Source: Agaribacterium sp. ZY112
Lineage (GTDB): Bacteria > Pseudomonadota > Gammaproteobacteria > Pseudomonadales > Cellvibrionaceae
Direction: 5' to 3'
DNA: 64,000 bases
Assembly: GCF_041346925.1 (NCBI RefSeq)
Contig: NZ_CP166840.1
Span: 310,001 to 374,000, forward strand
A program made the translations under genes and the position numbers. Shown piece by piece: positions 56,693-64,000 of the stretch. Within the stretch, counting starts at the first letter, position 1; each line of letters starts with the position of its first letter. The notes beneath the pieces are model-generated. The model made no database searches, was not told the origin of the DNA, and saw only the letters and a program-made list of their open reading frames with translations.

Positions 56693-58033
56693 CTAGGCTT
56701 TCTTGGCCGCTGTGCGTTCTGGCAAGTGCTTAACCTGATACCAAGCCACCCACAAGCCCAACAAACCAATCATTGCCGAGCCCACCCATAGACCTATCAA
56801 AATACCCACCGGCCCTGCCATGCTAGCTCCAACATAGACAAAAGGCATAGTAAAGAGAGTCGCTTTAGCGAAGTTCATTGCTGTCGCCCAATGTGCCAGC
56901 TTAATATTGTTAAAGATCGCATTAGTACAAAAAGTTAGACCATTAAAGACAAACATGGTTGATAGCCCCCAACAGAACCAACGAATCAACTCACTGGCCT
57001 CTCCAGAGACATTAAATGCCCAGATTAAAGGGGTACTTAAAGCAAAGAGCAGCGCACAAGCGACCAGGCAATACACCAACACAAAAGCCACACTCTGCTT
57101 TAACGTTTCCTTAATACGATCAAACTGCAAGGCTCCAAGGTTTTGTCCCACAATAGGCCCAACAGAGCCGCTAAGCGCAAATAAGCCCGCAAAGGCCAAA
57201 GGCTGGATTTTGCTAACAATCGCGTTACCAGCAACCGCGGAATCACCAAAAGCCGCCATTGTCGCCGTGACATAGGCAACACCAATGGGCGTGCTTAAAT
57301 TGGTTAATGCTGCTGGTAAAGCCACTTCTGAAAAATGACGAAAATCTCGCTTCAACGAAGCACGACAAGGCCATGCGAATAGCTCATGTTTGTGAACCAC
57401 CAAATAATAACCATAAGCCAACATAGCCACACGGCACAGAACAGTAGCCCAGGCAGCTCCTTCTATCCCCCAATCCAAAGCAAAAATTAAAATAGGGTCA
57501 AGCACAGCATTGACCAAACCACCTAAAAGGGTCAGATACATCGCCTCTTTAGCATTACCTAAAGCACGTATGACGCCACTGGCAGCCATTGCCCCTGCCA
57601 TCAGTGGCATACTCGGCAATACCACCGAGCTATAACTTAGAGCGAGCTCATGCGCTCGCCCCTCTGCACCTAAAGCACTCAGTAAGATAGGTAAGCTCAG
57701 CACCACAGCAATCATAATTGGGGTGGTGATCATCATAATCGCCAGAAAGACATTACCCACCAAACGGCGAGTTGCGACTTTATCCCCCACTCCAATACTT
57801 TGTGAAATCGTTGCGCCCACACCGATGCTTAAACCAATACAAAGACTCAGGGTAAAAAACAAAATCGATCCGGCATAACCAATAGCCGCAGCAAGCTCTA
57901 TTTCCCCCAATAGGCTCAACCAATACATGTCGATAAGGTCAACCAGAAATAGGCTTAAGAGCCCCATTGTAGAAGCCAGCGTCATCACACTGATGTGACG
58001 CATAATGGAGCCCTGAGTAAATTTGGCTTGCAT
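56693..58033 (-). CDS. MATE-family multidrug exporter
   Basis: The 446-residue protein has about twelve membrane segments in two similar halves. Characteristic stretches are GSIMRHISVMTLASTMGLLSLFLVDLIDMYWLSLLGEIELAAA and GAMAASGVIRALGNAKEAMYLTLLGGLVNAVLDPILIF. MATE proteins export cationic drugs in exchange for sodium or protons. It converges with bamE and has no close partner gene. Confidence 0.93.
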   Translation of the reverse strand: MQAKFTQGSIMRHISVMTLASTMGLLSLFLVDLIDMYWLSLLGEIELAAAIGYAGSILFFTLSLCIGLSIGVGATISQSIGVGDKVATRRLVGNVFLAIMMITTPIMIAVVLSLPILLSALGAEGRAHELALSYSSVVLPSMPLMAGAMAASGVIRALGNAKEAMYLTLLGGLVNAVLDPILIFALDWGIEGAAWATVLCRVAMLAYGYYLVVHKHELFAWPCRASLKRDFRHFSEVALPAALTNLSTPIGVAYVTATMAAFGDSAVAGNAIVSKIQPLAFAGLFALSGSVGPIVGQNLGALQFDRIKETLKQSVAFVLVYCLVACALLFALSTPLIWAFNVSGEASELIRWFCWGLSTMFVFNGLTFCTNAIFNNIKLAHWATAMNFAKATLFTMPFVYVGASMAGPVGILIGLWVGSAMIGLLGLWVAWYQVKHLPERTAAKKA

Positions 58034-58119
58034 AAAAGAATATCAAGAGGAGGGAGTTGTTATGGTACGCCAAGCGTGGCTAAGCAGCTAGCAATGTGAA
58101 TACCCTAAGATAAGAAACA

Positions 58120-58147
58120 GCCCCAAGAGCGGTGAACAACTTGGGGC
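58120..58147 (-). terminator. Terminator at the end of the RND-lipoprotein operon
   Basis: GCCCCAAG / CTTGGGGC is a perfect 8-bp stem with a 12-nt loop, followed on the minus strand by TGTTTCTT. It lies 22 bp after the last lipoprotein gene. Confidence 0.65.
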
Positions 58148-58168
58148 GTAGAACGTCAATAGAAGAAC

Positions 58169-58750
58169 TTATGGCTTGGGAGGAAAATCGGCCAAGATAT
58201 TTGCTACAGCGTCTTTAACTACACGATCAAGCTCTTCTTTATTCATCATTACCTCAGGTAAACGACGCTTACCAGTGCCGCGCCAAAGTAACTTGTTACC
58301 AGTCGCCTCAAGCACATCAATGATCAAGATACCTTCGCGGTAGTTCTCAATTTCTGTTTCTGTGTACTCTTCACGTGTCTTTAAAAAGCTGCCGCCTTCA
58401 TCACGATTCCAAGTAAAACCTGGAGCCATACCATCATAGACCTGATAATTATGAACGTCGGCACGATCTCGAGCATTGACGCTGTAGTTCACCTCTAAGA
58501 CCCCATCAGCACGTTCAATGAAACCTTTTTTGGCAAGTTCTACATCAATGGCTGACTTAATTCGCTCATGAGCAATACTCGTCATTGCTGCATGCTGCTC
58601 AGTATCATCACCGTCATACCAGTGATAGGTTTTTACACCACTATAATCAAAAGACTGGTAATCCGTGCTTACTTCAAGCTTGTCTTTGGAAGAACAGGCC
58701 TGCATTAAAACGACACTAAACAGCACACCCAAAAGAGATAGTTTTTTCAT
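58169..58750 (-). CDS. DUF4136 lipoprotein, 193 aa
   Basis: A lipoprotein signal (MKKLSLLGVLFSVVLMQAC) is followed by a DUF4136-type domain: DYQSFDYSGVKTYHWYD, a central VNYSVNARDR strand and a C-terminal ILIIDVLEATGNKLLWRGTGKRRL. The family has no known reaction. It is the last of four small exported proteins behind the RND pump, 24 bp from the previous one, and ends in a terminator. A role with the pump or at the envelope is likely. Confidence 0.85.
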   Translation of the reverse strand: MKKLSLLGVLFSVVLMQACSSKDKLEVSTDYQSFDYSGVKTYHWYDGDDTEQHAAMTSIAHERIKSAIDVELAKKGFIERADGVLEVNYSVNARDRADVHNYQVYDGMAPGFTWNRDEGGSFLKTREEYTETEIENYREGILIIDVLEATGNKLLWRGTGKRRLPEVMMNKEELDRVVKDAVANILADFPPKP

Positions 58751-58773
58751 TGTTTGTTCACAGTTATTTATAG

Positions 58774-59373
58774 TTAGTTAGAAGGCACCGAAGGCATACT
58801 TGCGCCTAGGCGCTGAATGAAGGCCTTAGTTCGCTCTTTGCTTTGTTCAGCAGATATTTTATCGCCAAGTACGTAAGCTTGCACAGCACTGCGCCACATC
58901 AGTGAGTTCGCTGTTTGATAGCCAGGTTTTGTCAATACCATAATCAGTGAACCTTTGTGATCCTGACTTGAGTGGGTATTCAAGTGGGGAAAGATTTGTG
59001 CAAGATGTTGAATGCGATCGGCCTTATGGCTGTTATCTAAAATAATCGCTGCGGCTACTAGATAATCGGCATCATCATGATTATTAACCAAGGTATAACC
59101 ATGATCGGTAAGCTGTTTATTAAGCTCACTGTGAATCCATAAGGTGGTATCAGGCTTTACTTTAACAGGAGATAATTCATCAGCAATGATGACATCTCTA
59201 TACCAGGCTACTTTAGCTCCAGGCTTTGGAGCAAAATCAGGACTGACAGTTGATACCGCTGAGTACTCATTTTTATACGCTGGCGTTGTTTGCACTGGCG
59301 CTTTTTCTTCAGGCTGCGTACACGCACTTAAAGCCCATACAGAAGCAACCACTAAACCTATTCTTTTAATCAT
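58774..59373 (-). CDS. DUF4136-like lipoprotein, 199 aa
   Basis: The ATG giving MIKRIGLVVASVWALSAC starts a lipoprotein signal; a TTG two codons upstream is less likely. The mature domain (PGAKVAWYRDVIIADELSP, DADYLVAAAIILDN and LIMVLTKPGYQTANSLMWRSAVQAYVL) looks like a diverged DUF4136 fold. It lies 24 bp before the previous lipoprotein gene and 18 bp after the next upstream gene, within the RND operon. Confidence 0.72.
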   Translation of the reverse strand: MIKRIGLVVASVWALSACTQPEEKAPVQTTPAYKNEYSAVSTVSPDFAPKPGAKVAWYRDVIIADELSPVKVKPDTTLWIHSELNKQLTDHGYTLVNNHDDADYLVAAAIILDNSHKADRIQHLAQIFPHLNTHSSQDHKGSLIMVLTKPGYQTANSLMWRSAVQAYVLGDKISAEQSKERTKAFIQRLGASMPSVPSN

Positions 59374-59391
59374 TTTCAAATAACCTATACC

Positions 59392-60054
59392 TTAATTTGC
59401 TAAAGCTTGTTCCGCTTCTATAGAGCGTGTCCAACCATCTCGTTCGGTAAAACAAAAAACATAACGGCCACTGGCCGTCCTATCTTTTTTATCAAATACA
59501 CTCAGTGCGGCCGCACGGCACTTTTTACCCTGCCAAGTTTGCACCTTTTCAGCCACAACCACACCACCAACACCAGTACTGGGAGCCTTCCATGTATGAG
59601 GCAAACCAATAGCTTCATCGTTTAAGGTATAGGTAATATTAGACTCCAGGGCCTGTGAATCAGACTGAGTAAAATAACGCAGAGGTGTTTCTCTTATTTT
59701 CCATCCATTTTCATTTTTACACAGATCAAATTGGTAACGTTCACGCCTTTGTTGCTTATTAATAAATTCAAACTTTACTCGGCGACAAGGCAAACCGTCA
59801 CTTTTATAAGAAACCGTCGCTTTCATTCGCCCCTGCAAACCGTCTTTAGATTCCCAATAGCTGACGGTGCGATCAGCACTGTGATCAAGCATCTCACCGA
59901 CAGCTTTACGTAAAGAATCTGTATCCTCTTTATTAAAAGAGCCAAATACAGAGCGAGATAAAAACTCATATTTCTTTGAAGCTTGAGCAGGCAGCGCAGC
60001 GCTGCCCAAGGCAGCGACTACTAAAATCCATTTATAAGAAGAGATCTTCATCAT
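59392..60054 (-). CDS. Exported protein of unknown function, 220 aa
   Basis: A signal peptide (MMKISSYKWILVVAALGSAALPAQA) precedes a beta-rich domain with SYWESKDGLQGRMKATVSYKSDG and CAAALSVFDKKDRTASGRYVF-like strands. Two cysteines may pair near the end. No lipobox is present. It starts 5 bp after the stop of the neighbouring DUF4136 gene and is part of the same operon. I do not recognise the family. Confidence 0.6.
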   Translation of the reverse strand: MMKISSYKWILVVAALGSAALPAQASKKYEFLSRSVFGSFNKEDTDSLRKAVGEMLDHSADRTVSYWESKDGLQGRMKATVSYKSDGLPCRRVKFEFINKQQRRERYQFDLCKNENGWKIRETPLRYFTQSDSQALESNITYTLNDEAIGLPHTWKAPSTGVGGVVVAEKVQTWQGKKCRAAALSVFDKKDRTASGRYVFCFTERDGWTRSIEAEQALAN

Positions 60055-60059
60055 TCTGC

Positions 60060-60638
60060 CTATTTAGCTGAAGCTGGAGCCGGCACTGGGTATTTGCGGA
60101 AAATACGTGACACCGTGTCATAGGTAACATTTTTCACATCGCCTTTATCACTCTCTCTGAGAGTGCCAATGGCTATACCTTCCCAAACCAATTTGTTTTC
60201 TTTGGTATCAACTACGTCGATATTGAGGGTGCCTTCGGTGTATTGGCGCACAGTCGTATCAGTGCCATAACCCATGCCGTAGCTATAACCGTAGCGGCCG
60301 CGATAGCCATAGTAACCCATAGACATAGAAGGGCTGCTTGTGGTGCTGACCTTTTCTTTGGTGTGTATATAGAAGTTGACCATGACATCTCCGCCCTCTT
60401 CAACTTGCTTTACACCCCGGGCAGCCATTTCTTTCACTATTGCGTCTTTTAGGTAGCGCAAAGTGAAACTATCATATTTCTCAGCCTCTTCAGGGCCTGC
60501 ATTCGGTACAAAATTAAAGCTCTTATAGTCAGCAAAATTCCAATCCGGTTCGGTATTGGAGTGAATTCTAGGGGCATTGCTACACGCTGTTAAAAGCACC
60601 ATTAGTAGCGATACAAGAGCAAATTTAAGACTATTCAT
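60060..60638 (-). CDS. DUF4136 lipoprotein, 192 aa, next to RND pump
   Basis: The ATG giving MNSLKFALVSLLMVLLTAC starts a lipoprotein signal and follows GGAGG; six upstream codons are not used. The domain contains DYKSFNFVPNAGPEEAEK, a Gly/Tyr-rich insert (MGYYGYRGRYGYSYGMGYG) and TLNIDVVDTKENKLVWEGIA, as in DUF4136 proteins. It begins one base after the RND stop, so it is coupled to the pump. It probably binds or supports the pump in the periplasm. Confidence 0.82.
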   Translation of the reverse strand: MNSLKFALVSLLMVLLTACSNAPRIHSNTEPDWNFADYKSFNFVPNAGPEEAEKYDSFTLRYLKDAIVKEMAARGVKQVEEGGDVMVNFYIHTKEKVSTTSSPSMSMGYYGYRGRYGYSYGMGYGTDTTVRQYTEGTLNIDVVDTKENKLVWEGIAIGTLRESDKGDVKNVTYDTVSRIFRKYPVPAPASAK

Positions 60639-60639
60639 T

Positions 60640-63600
60640 TTATTCCATCCCTCCATCAGGACTTGCTTTAACTCTGTAAATTAATGCGTATAAAACAGGG
60701 ACTATAACCATGGTTAGAACCGTCGCACACATCAAACCAAAAATAATAGTAACCGCCATCGCTGCAAAAAAAGCGTCTAAGAGCAAAGGCACCATACCCA
60801 AAGCGGTCGTCAACGCAGCCATACTCACCGGCCTTAAACGGCTAATAGCCGAAAACACAATCGCCTCATGCAAAGGTTTGCCCCCTGCACTTTCAATATT
60901 GATCTGGTCAATTAATACAATCGCATTCTTAATTAGCATGCCCATCAAACTTAAGAAGCCAAGCAGAGCCATAAAACCAAAAGGCTGATGCGCACCTAAT
61001 AGACCATAGGTAACACCAATTAGTGCCAAAGGAACACAAGACCAGATAATTAAAGGCTGACGTAAATTATTAAACAGCATGATGGTTATCACCACCATCA
61101 TAAGAATAAAGACAGGCAACTTGCTTGCAAGAGCGGCTTGGGCCTTGCCGCTATCTTCATACTCCCCCCCCCATTCAAGGGTATATCCTGGCGGCAATTC
61201 AAGTGCTTCGATTTGCGGTCTAACACGCTTAAAGAGCGCACTGGCTTGCCCCAGTGTAGGATCTGCAAACACCGTAATAGTTAGCTTTCTATCACGCCGA
61301 TACAACATTTCATCCTCATAGGATGTTTCAAAGTCGGAAACCACTTGGCGTAAGGGGATAAATTTATGTGTCGCATTGGAATAAATTTGAACATTATTCA
61401 AGCTAGACACATCTCGGCGGCGCTCATCGGGCGCTCGAAAGATAATAGGCAATAATAAATCATTATCGCGATAAACCCCTACCTGAACACCATCGAAATT
61501 TTCTTTTATTGTTTCGGCTATGTCCGTACGGGTAATACCATTTAGATTAGCTTGTTCTTCAGCAACAATAGGCTTAACAACCTTCACGCGCTGACGCCAA
61601 TCAGTACGCACCGACTTGCTATCACTATCAGCTAATAAAATCTCTTCAACTTGCAGCGATAAACGACGCAACTCATTAGCATTAGGCCCAGATAAACGCG
61701 CCTGAATTTTACCGACAGAACCTGGCCCCAGCATAAATTTAGAGCCATAAGCCAATACGTCTGGATAGCTCTCACGCATGTGAGCCTCCAACTCAAGAAT
61801 AAGCTGGTCCATATCCGTTTCGGGCTCAACATCCATAATTAATTGAGCATAAGACGAATTTAGCTTTTCAGGCGTATAAGTCAATAAGAAGCGTAAACCA
61901 CCTTGGGCAATCAAAGAGCTCACATGAGTCACCTCCTCACGCCCGAGCAAATACTGCTCAACTTGCTCTGTCGTATCACGAGTGGCATTAATATGAGAAC
62001 CCTGAGGCAGCCAGATATCAAGCATTAACTGGGGACGAGTTGAGGGCGGGAAAAAGCTCTGCTCAACATATTTAAAGCTCCACAAGGAAGAAGCAAATAC
62101 CAACAGTACCGCTATCACCGTTAAGCGGCGACGGCGTATGCACATTTCCAAAAAGCGGCGGTACTTGCTATAAAACCCTCCGGCATAGGCATCACCACTT
62201 TCTGACTTTTTAGGTGCCTCTAAAAACCATACACACAAGAGAGGCATAATCGTCACAGCAGTGACCCAACTTAGTAATAAAGAGACAAATACAACTTGGA
62301 ATAAACTTCGGCAGAATTCACCAGTACTGTCGTTAGACGTACCGATAGCGGCAAAAGCCAAGATGGCAATGAGGGTTCCCCCTAATAAGGGCATGGCATT
62401 TTGGGCAACCACTTCACTGGCAGCACGGCGCCGTTCTACGCCTTGTTGTAACTTCATTAGCATGCCATCTACCACCACAATGGCATTATCGACCAGCATA
62501 CCTAAAGCAATAATAAGTGCACCAAGACTGATACGCTCAAGTGCTACGCCCCACGGCGCTAGAAAGATAAAACTACCAGCAATGGTAATCAGTAAAATGG
62601 CACCAATTAAGAGGGCTGAACGTAACCCCATAAAAAACAAAAGCACAACCACAACAATCACAACGGCTTGCAGTAATGAGCTAGTAAAGCCTTTAATTGC
62701 TGTTGCGACCGCTTCACTTTGCATTGAGATAATTCCCACCTCAATCCCTAAAGGAATCCTGCTCTTTAACTCTTCTGCACGCTCCTGCAGGGCCTCACCC
62801 ATAACAACAACATTACCACCACTGACTGTACTAATTCCTAAACCGATGGCTTCTTGACCATCGTAACGAATCATACTTTGCTGAGGGTCTTTATAGTCTC
62901 TGCGTACAACCGCAATATCTTTTAAATAAATCTGCGCGCTGCCATCCGAGCTAATTAATAAATTTTCAAAATCTTCCTTGGAGCCAATAACACCACTCGG
63001 CTGGATCGCAATATATTCGGTACCCACTTTAACTCGACCTGTATCGGCCACTAAATTCTTACTTTTCAGAGAATTAATCAAGGTATTGGGGGGAATACCT
63101 AGCTGGGTCATGCGCTCGCGATCGAGCTCGACATACATAACTTCTTCACGCTCACCAAAAGTCTCAATTTTGGCGACGTCTTGCACAAGTAATAATTCCT
63201 TGCGCAGCATATCAACAACTTTTTTAAGCTCAGCATAACTATATTCATCACCATAAATGGCAACAAACACACCATAAACATCACCGTAATCATCAATTAC
63301 CATCGAAGAAACGGCGCCAGGTGGTAGCTCTCCCTGGGCATCCCCAACTTTACGGCGTAACTCATCCCAAACCTGCGGTAAGGCAGCCCTATCGTATTTG
63401 TCTTTCATGGTCACGGTAATAGTACTTAAACCACGATCTGACTTAGAGACAACCTCATCGACCTGTCCCATCTGCTGGATGGCTTTTTCAATTTCGTCTG
63501 TTACTTCTTGCTCAACTTCCTGAGCTGTTGCGCCCGGATAGGGGGTAATCACTAAAGCGTCTTTAATGGTGAACTCAGGGTCCTCCAAACGGCTCATGCT

Positions 63601-63690
63601 ATTAAAAGCACTTAAGCCACCTAGCAACATCAATACAGCAATAACTGCTGTAACGGTTGATTTACGAATACAAAAATCTGCAATATTCAC
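60640..63690 (-). CDS. RND efflux/transport permease, 1016 aa
   Basis: It has the AcrB-like layout with two membrane bundles and large periplasmic loops. Segment 4 carries GMLVDNAIVVVDGMLMKLQQG, where the second acidic residue is Asn (typical of some HAE-type or lipid-handling RND proteins). The second half has GMLIKNAIVLIDQINIES. The adaptor gene lies 9 bp upstream and is cut by the right edge, and the lipoprotein gene follows directly. It may export drugs or move lipids or other hydrophobic compounds. The substrate is not known. Confidence 0.9.
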   Translation of the reverse strand: MNIADFCIRKSTVTAVIAVLMLLGGLSAFNSMSRLEDPEFTIKDALVITPYPGATAQEVEQEVTDEIEKAIQQMGQVDEVVSKSDRGLSTITVTMKDKYDRAALPQVWDELRRKVGDAQGELPPGAVSSMVIDDYGDVYGVFVAIYGDEYSYAELKKVVDMLRKELLLVQDVAKIETFGEREEVMYVELDRERMTQLGIPPNTLINSLKSKNLVADTGRVKVGTEYIAIQPSGVIGSKEDFENLLISSDGSAQIYLKDIAVVRRDYKDPQQSMIRYDGQEAIGLGISTVSGGNVVVMGEALQERAEELKSRIPLGIEVGIISMQSEAVATAIKGFTSSLLQAVVIVVVVLLFFMGLRSALLIGAILLITIAGSFIFLAPWGVALERISLGALIIALGMLVDNAIVVVDGMLMKLQQGVERRRAASEVVAQNAMPLLGGTLIAILAFAAIGTSNDSTGEFCRSLFQVVFVSLLLSWVTAVTIMPLLCVWFLEAPKKSESGDAYAGGFYSKYRRFLEMCIRRRRLTVIAVLLVFASSLWSFKYVEQSFFPPSTRPQLMLDIWLPQGSHINATRDTTEQVEQYLLGREEVTHVSSLIAQGGLRFLLTYTPEKLNSSYAQLIMDVEPETDMDQLILELEAHMRESYPDVLAYGSKFMLGPGSVGKIQARLSGPNANELRRLSLQVEEILLADSDSKSVRTDWRQRVKVVKPIVAEEQANLNGITRTDIAETIKENFDGVQVGVYRDNDLLLPIIFRAPDERRRDVSSLNNVQIYSNATHKFIPLRQVVSDFETSYEDEMLYRRDRKLTITVFADPTLGQASALFKRVRPQIEALELPPGYTLEWGGEYEDSGKAQAALASKLPVFILMMVVITIMLFNNLRQPLIIWSCVPLALIGVTYGLLGAHQPFGFMALLGFLSLMGMLIKNAIVLIDQINIESAGGKPLHEAIVFSAISRLRPVSMAALTTALGMVPLLLDAFFAAMAVTIIFGLMCATVLTMVIVPVLYALIYRVKASPDGGME

Positions 63691-63699
63691 AAGTAGCCC

Positions 63700-64000
63700 C
63701 TACTTAAACTCACGCACTTGAGCGCCAGCTTTAAGATGATGTACACCAGATGTTGCAATCACATCACCATTTTTTAGGCCACTTAATATCTCAATATTGC
63801 CTTTCACTAGCTGGCCGACTTCAACAAACTGCTGAGAGACGACATGGCTTGAATCAATAAGCCAAACATAGGCTTTACCATCGGAGTCATAGGCTACGCC
63901 ATTCACCGGCACTTGCATGGCCACACCTTGAACCAGATTGGGTAAATCCACATAAGCTTTTGCCGTCATCCCCGGAAGAATCATCTCATCGCCCTCTGAC
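63700..64000 (-). CDS. RND periplasmic adaptor, C-terminal part (cut by right edge)
   Basis: The frame is open to the window end, so the N-terminus is missing. The visible part is the beta-barrel and membrane-proximal end of an HlyD-type adaptor (MILPGMTAKAYVDLPNLVQG, VPVNGVAYDSDGKAYVWL and SGVHHLKAGAQVREFK). It lies 9 bp before the RND permease and is the first visible gene of that operon. Confidence 0.82.
   Translation of the reverse strand, partial: SEGDEMILPGMTAKAYVDLPNLVQGVAMQVPVNGVAYDSDGKAYVWLIDSSHVVSQQFVEVGQLVKGNIEILSGLKNGDVIATSGVHHLKAGAQVREFK

Noticed and set aside
62261..62857. 198-codon frame on the plus strand inside the RND permease
   Set aside because: It is antisense to a strongly conserved gene, with low-complexity Ser/Thr-rich composition typical of opposite-strand shadows.

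Overview
The window reads as a chromosomal segment of a marine-type gammaproteobacterium, probably a relative of Pseudomonas in the broad Pseudomonadales/Cellvibrionales group. The main evidence is its housekeeping backbone. In order it carries greA, carB, carA, dapB, dnaJ, dnaK, grpE, recN, fur and bamE, with the strand pattern known from Pseudomonas aeruginosa. Secreted sulfatases, a lectin/beta-helix protein, many lipoproteins and outer-membrane barrels suggest a polysaccharide-rich marine habitat. I found no rRNA, tRNA, CRISPR array, transposase or integrase.

Layout. At 1-5.8 kb is a cell-envelope group: two TPR proteins, a small exported protein and three related outer-membrane beta-barrels, one with an SH3 domain. 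At 6.1-11.0 kb is carA-carB-greA on the minus strand, behind a leader with a terminator-like hairpin. At 11.4-29.6 kb is a first accessory block between carA and dapB. It holds an N-formylglutamate amidohydrolase-like protein, an SDF symporter fused to a periplasmic binding protein, a zinc dehydrogenase, and an RND pump with a two-component system and a MipA-like porin. It also holds a sugar cluster (aldolase, fucose-isomerase-like enzyme, PfkB kinase, AraC regulator) and an orphan binding protein. At 29.6-36.6 kb the backbone resumes with dapB, dnaJ, dnaK, grpE and recN. Sigma-32 promoters precede grpE and dnaK, and a LexA box precedes recN.

At 36.7-55.5 kb a second accessory block lies between recN and fur. 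It holds an orphan sugar-binding protein, srkA, two tandem lipoprotein sulfatases with duplicated leaders, a HAD lipoprotein, rhlE, the lectin/beta-helix protein, a DUF1456 protein and an epimerase. A LysR/AhpD-like divergent pair, an SRPBCC protein and a Bax-type glucosaminidase complete it. At 55.7-56.6 kb are fur and bamE. At 56.7-64 kb are a MATE exporter and an RND operon (adaptor cut by the right edge) followed by four small exported proteins, at least two of them DUF4136 lipoproteins.

Functional links. The dehydrogenase (14.7 kb) and the kinase-isomerase-aldolase operon (24.2-27.5 kb) share a 21-bp upstream element in the same orientation relative to the genes, so the AraC regulator at 27.7 kb probably controls both as one catabolic regulon. 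The substrate is unknown. The most distinctive local structure is a pair of 58-nt intergenic repeats between dapB and dnaJ, one of them enclosed by a perfect 21-bp inverted repeat.
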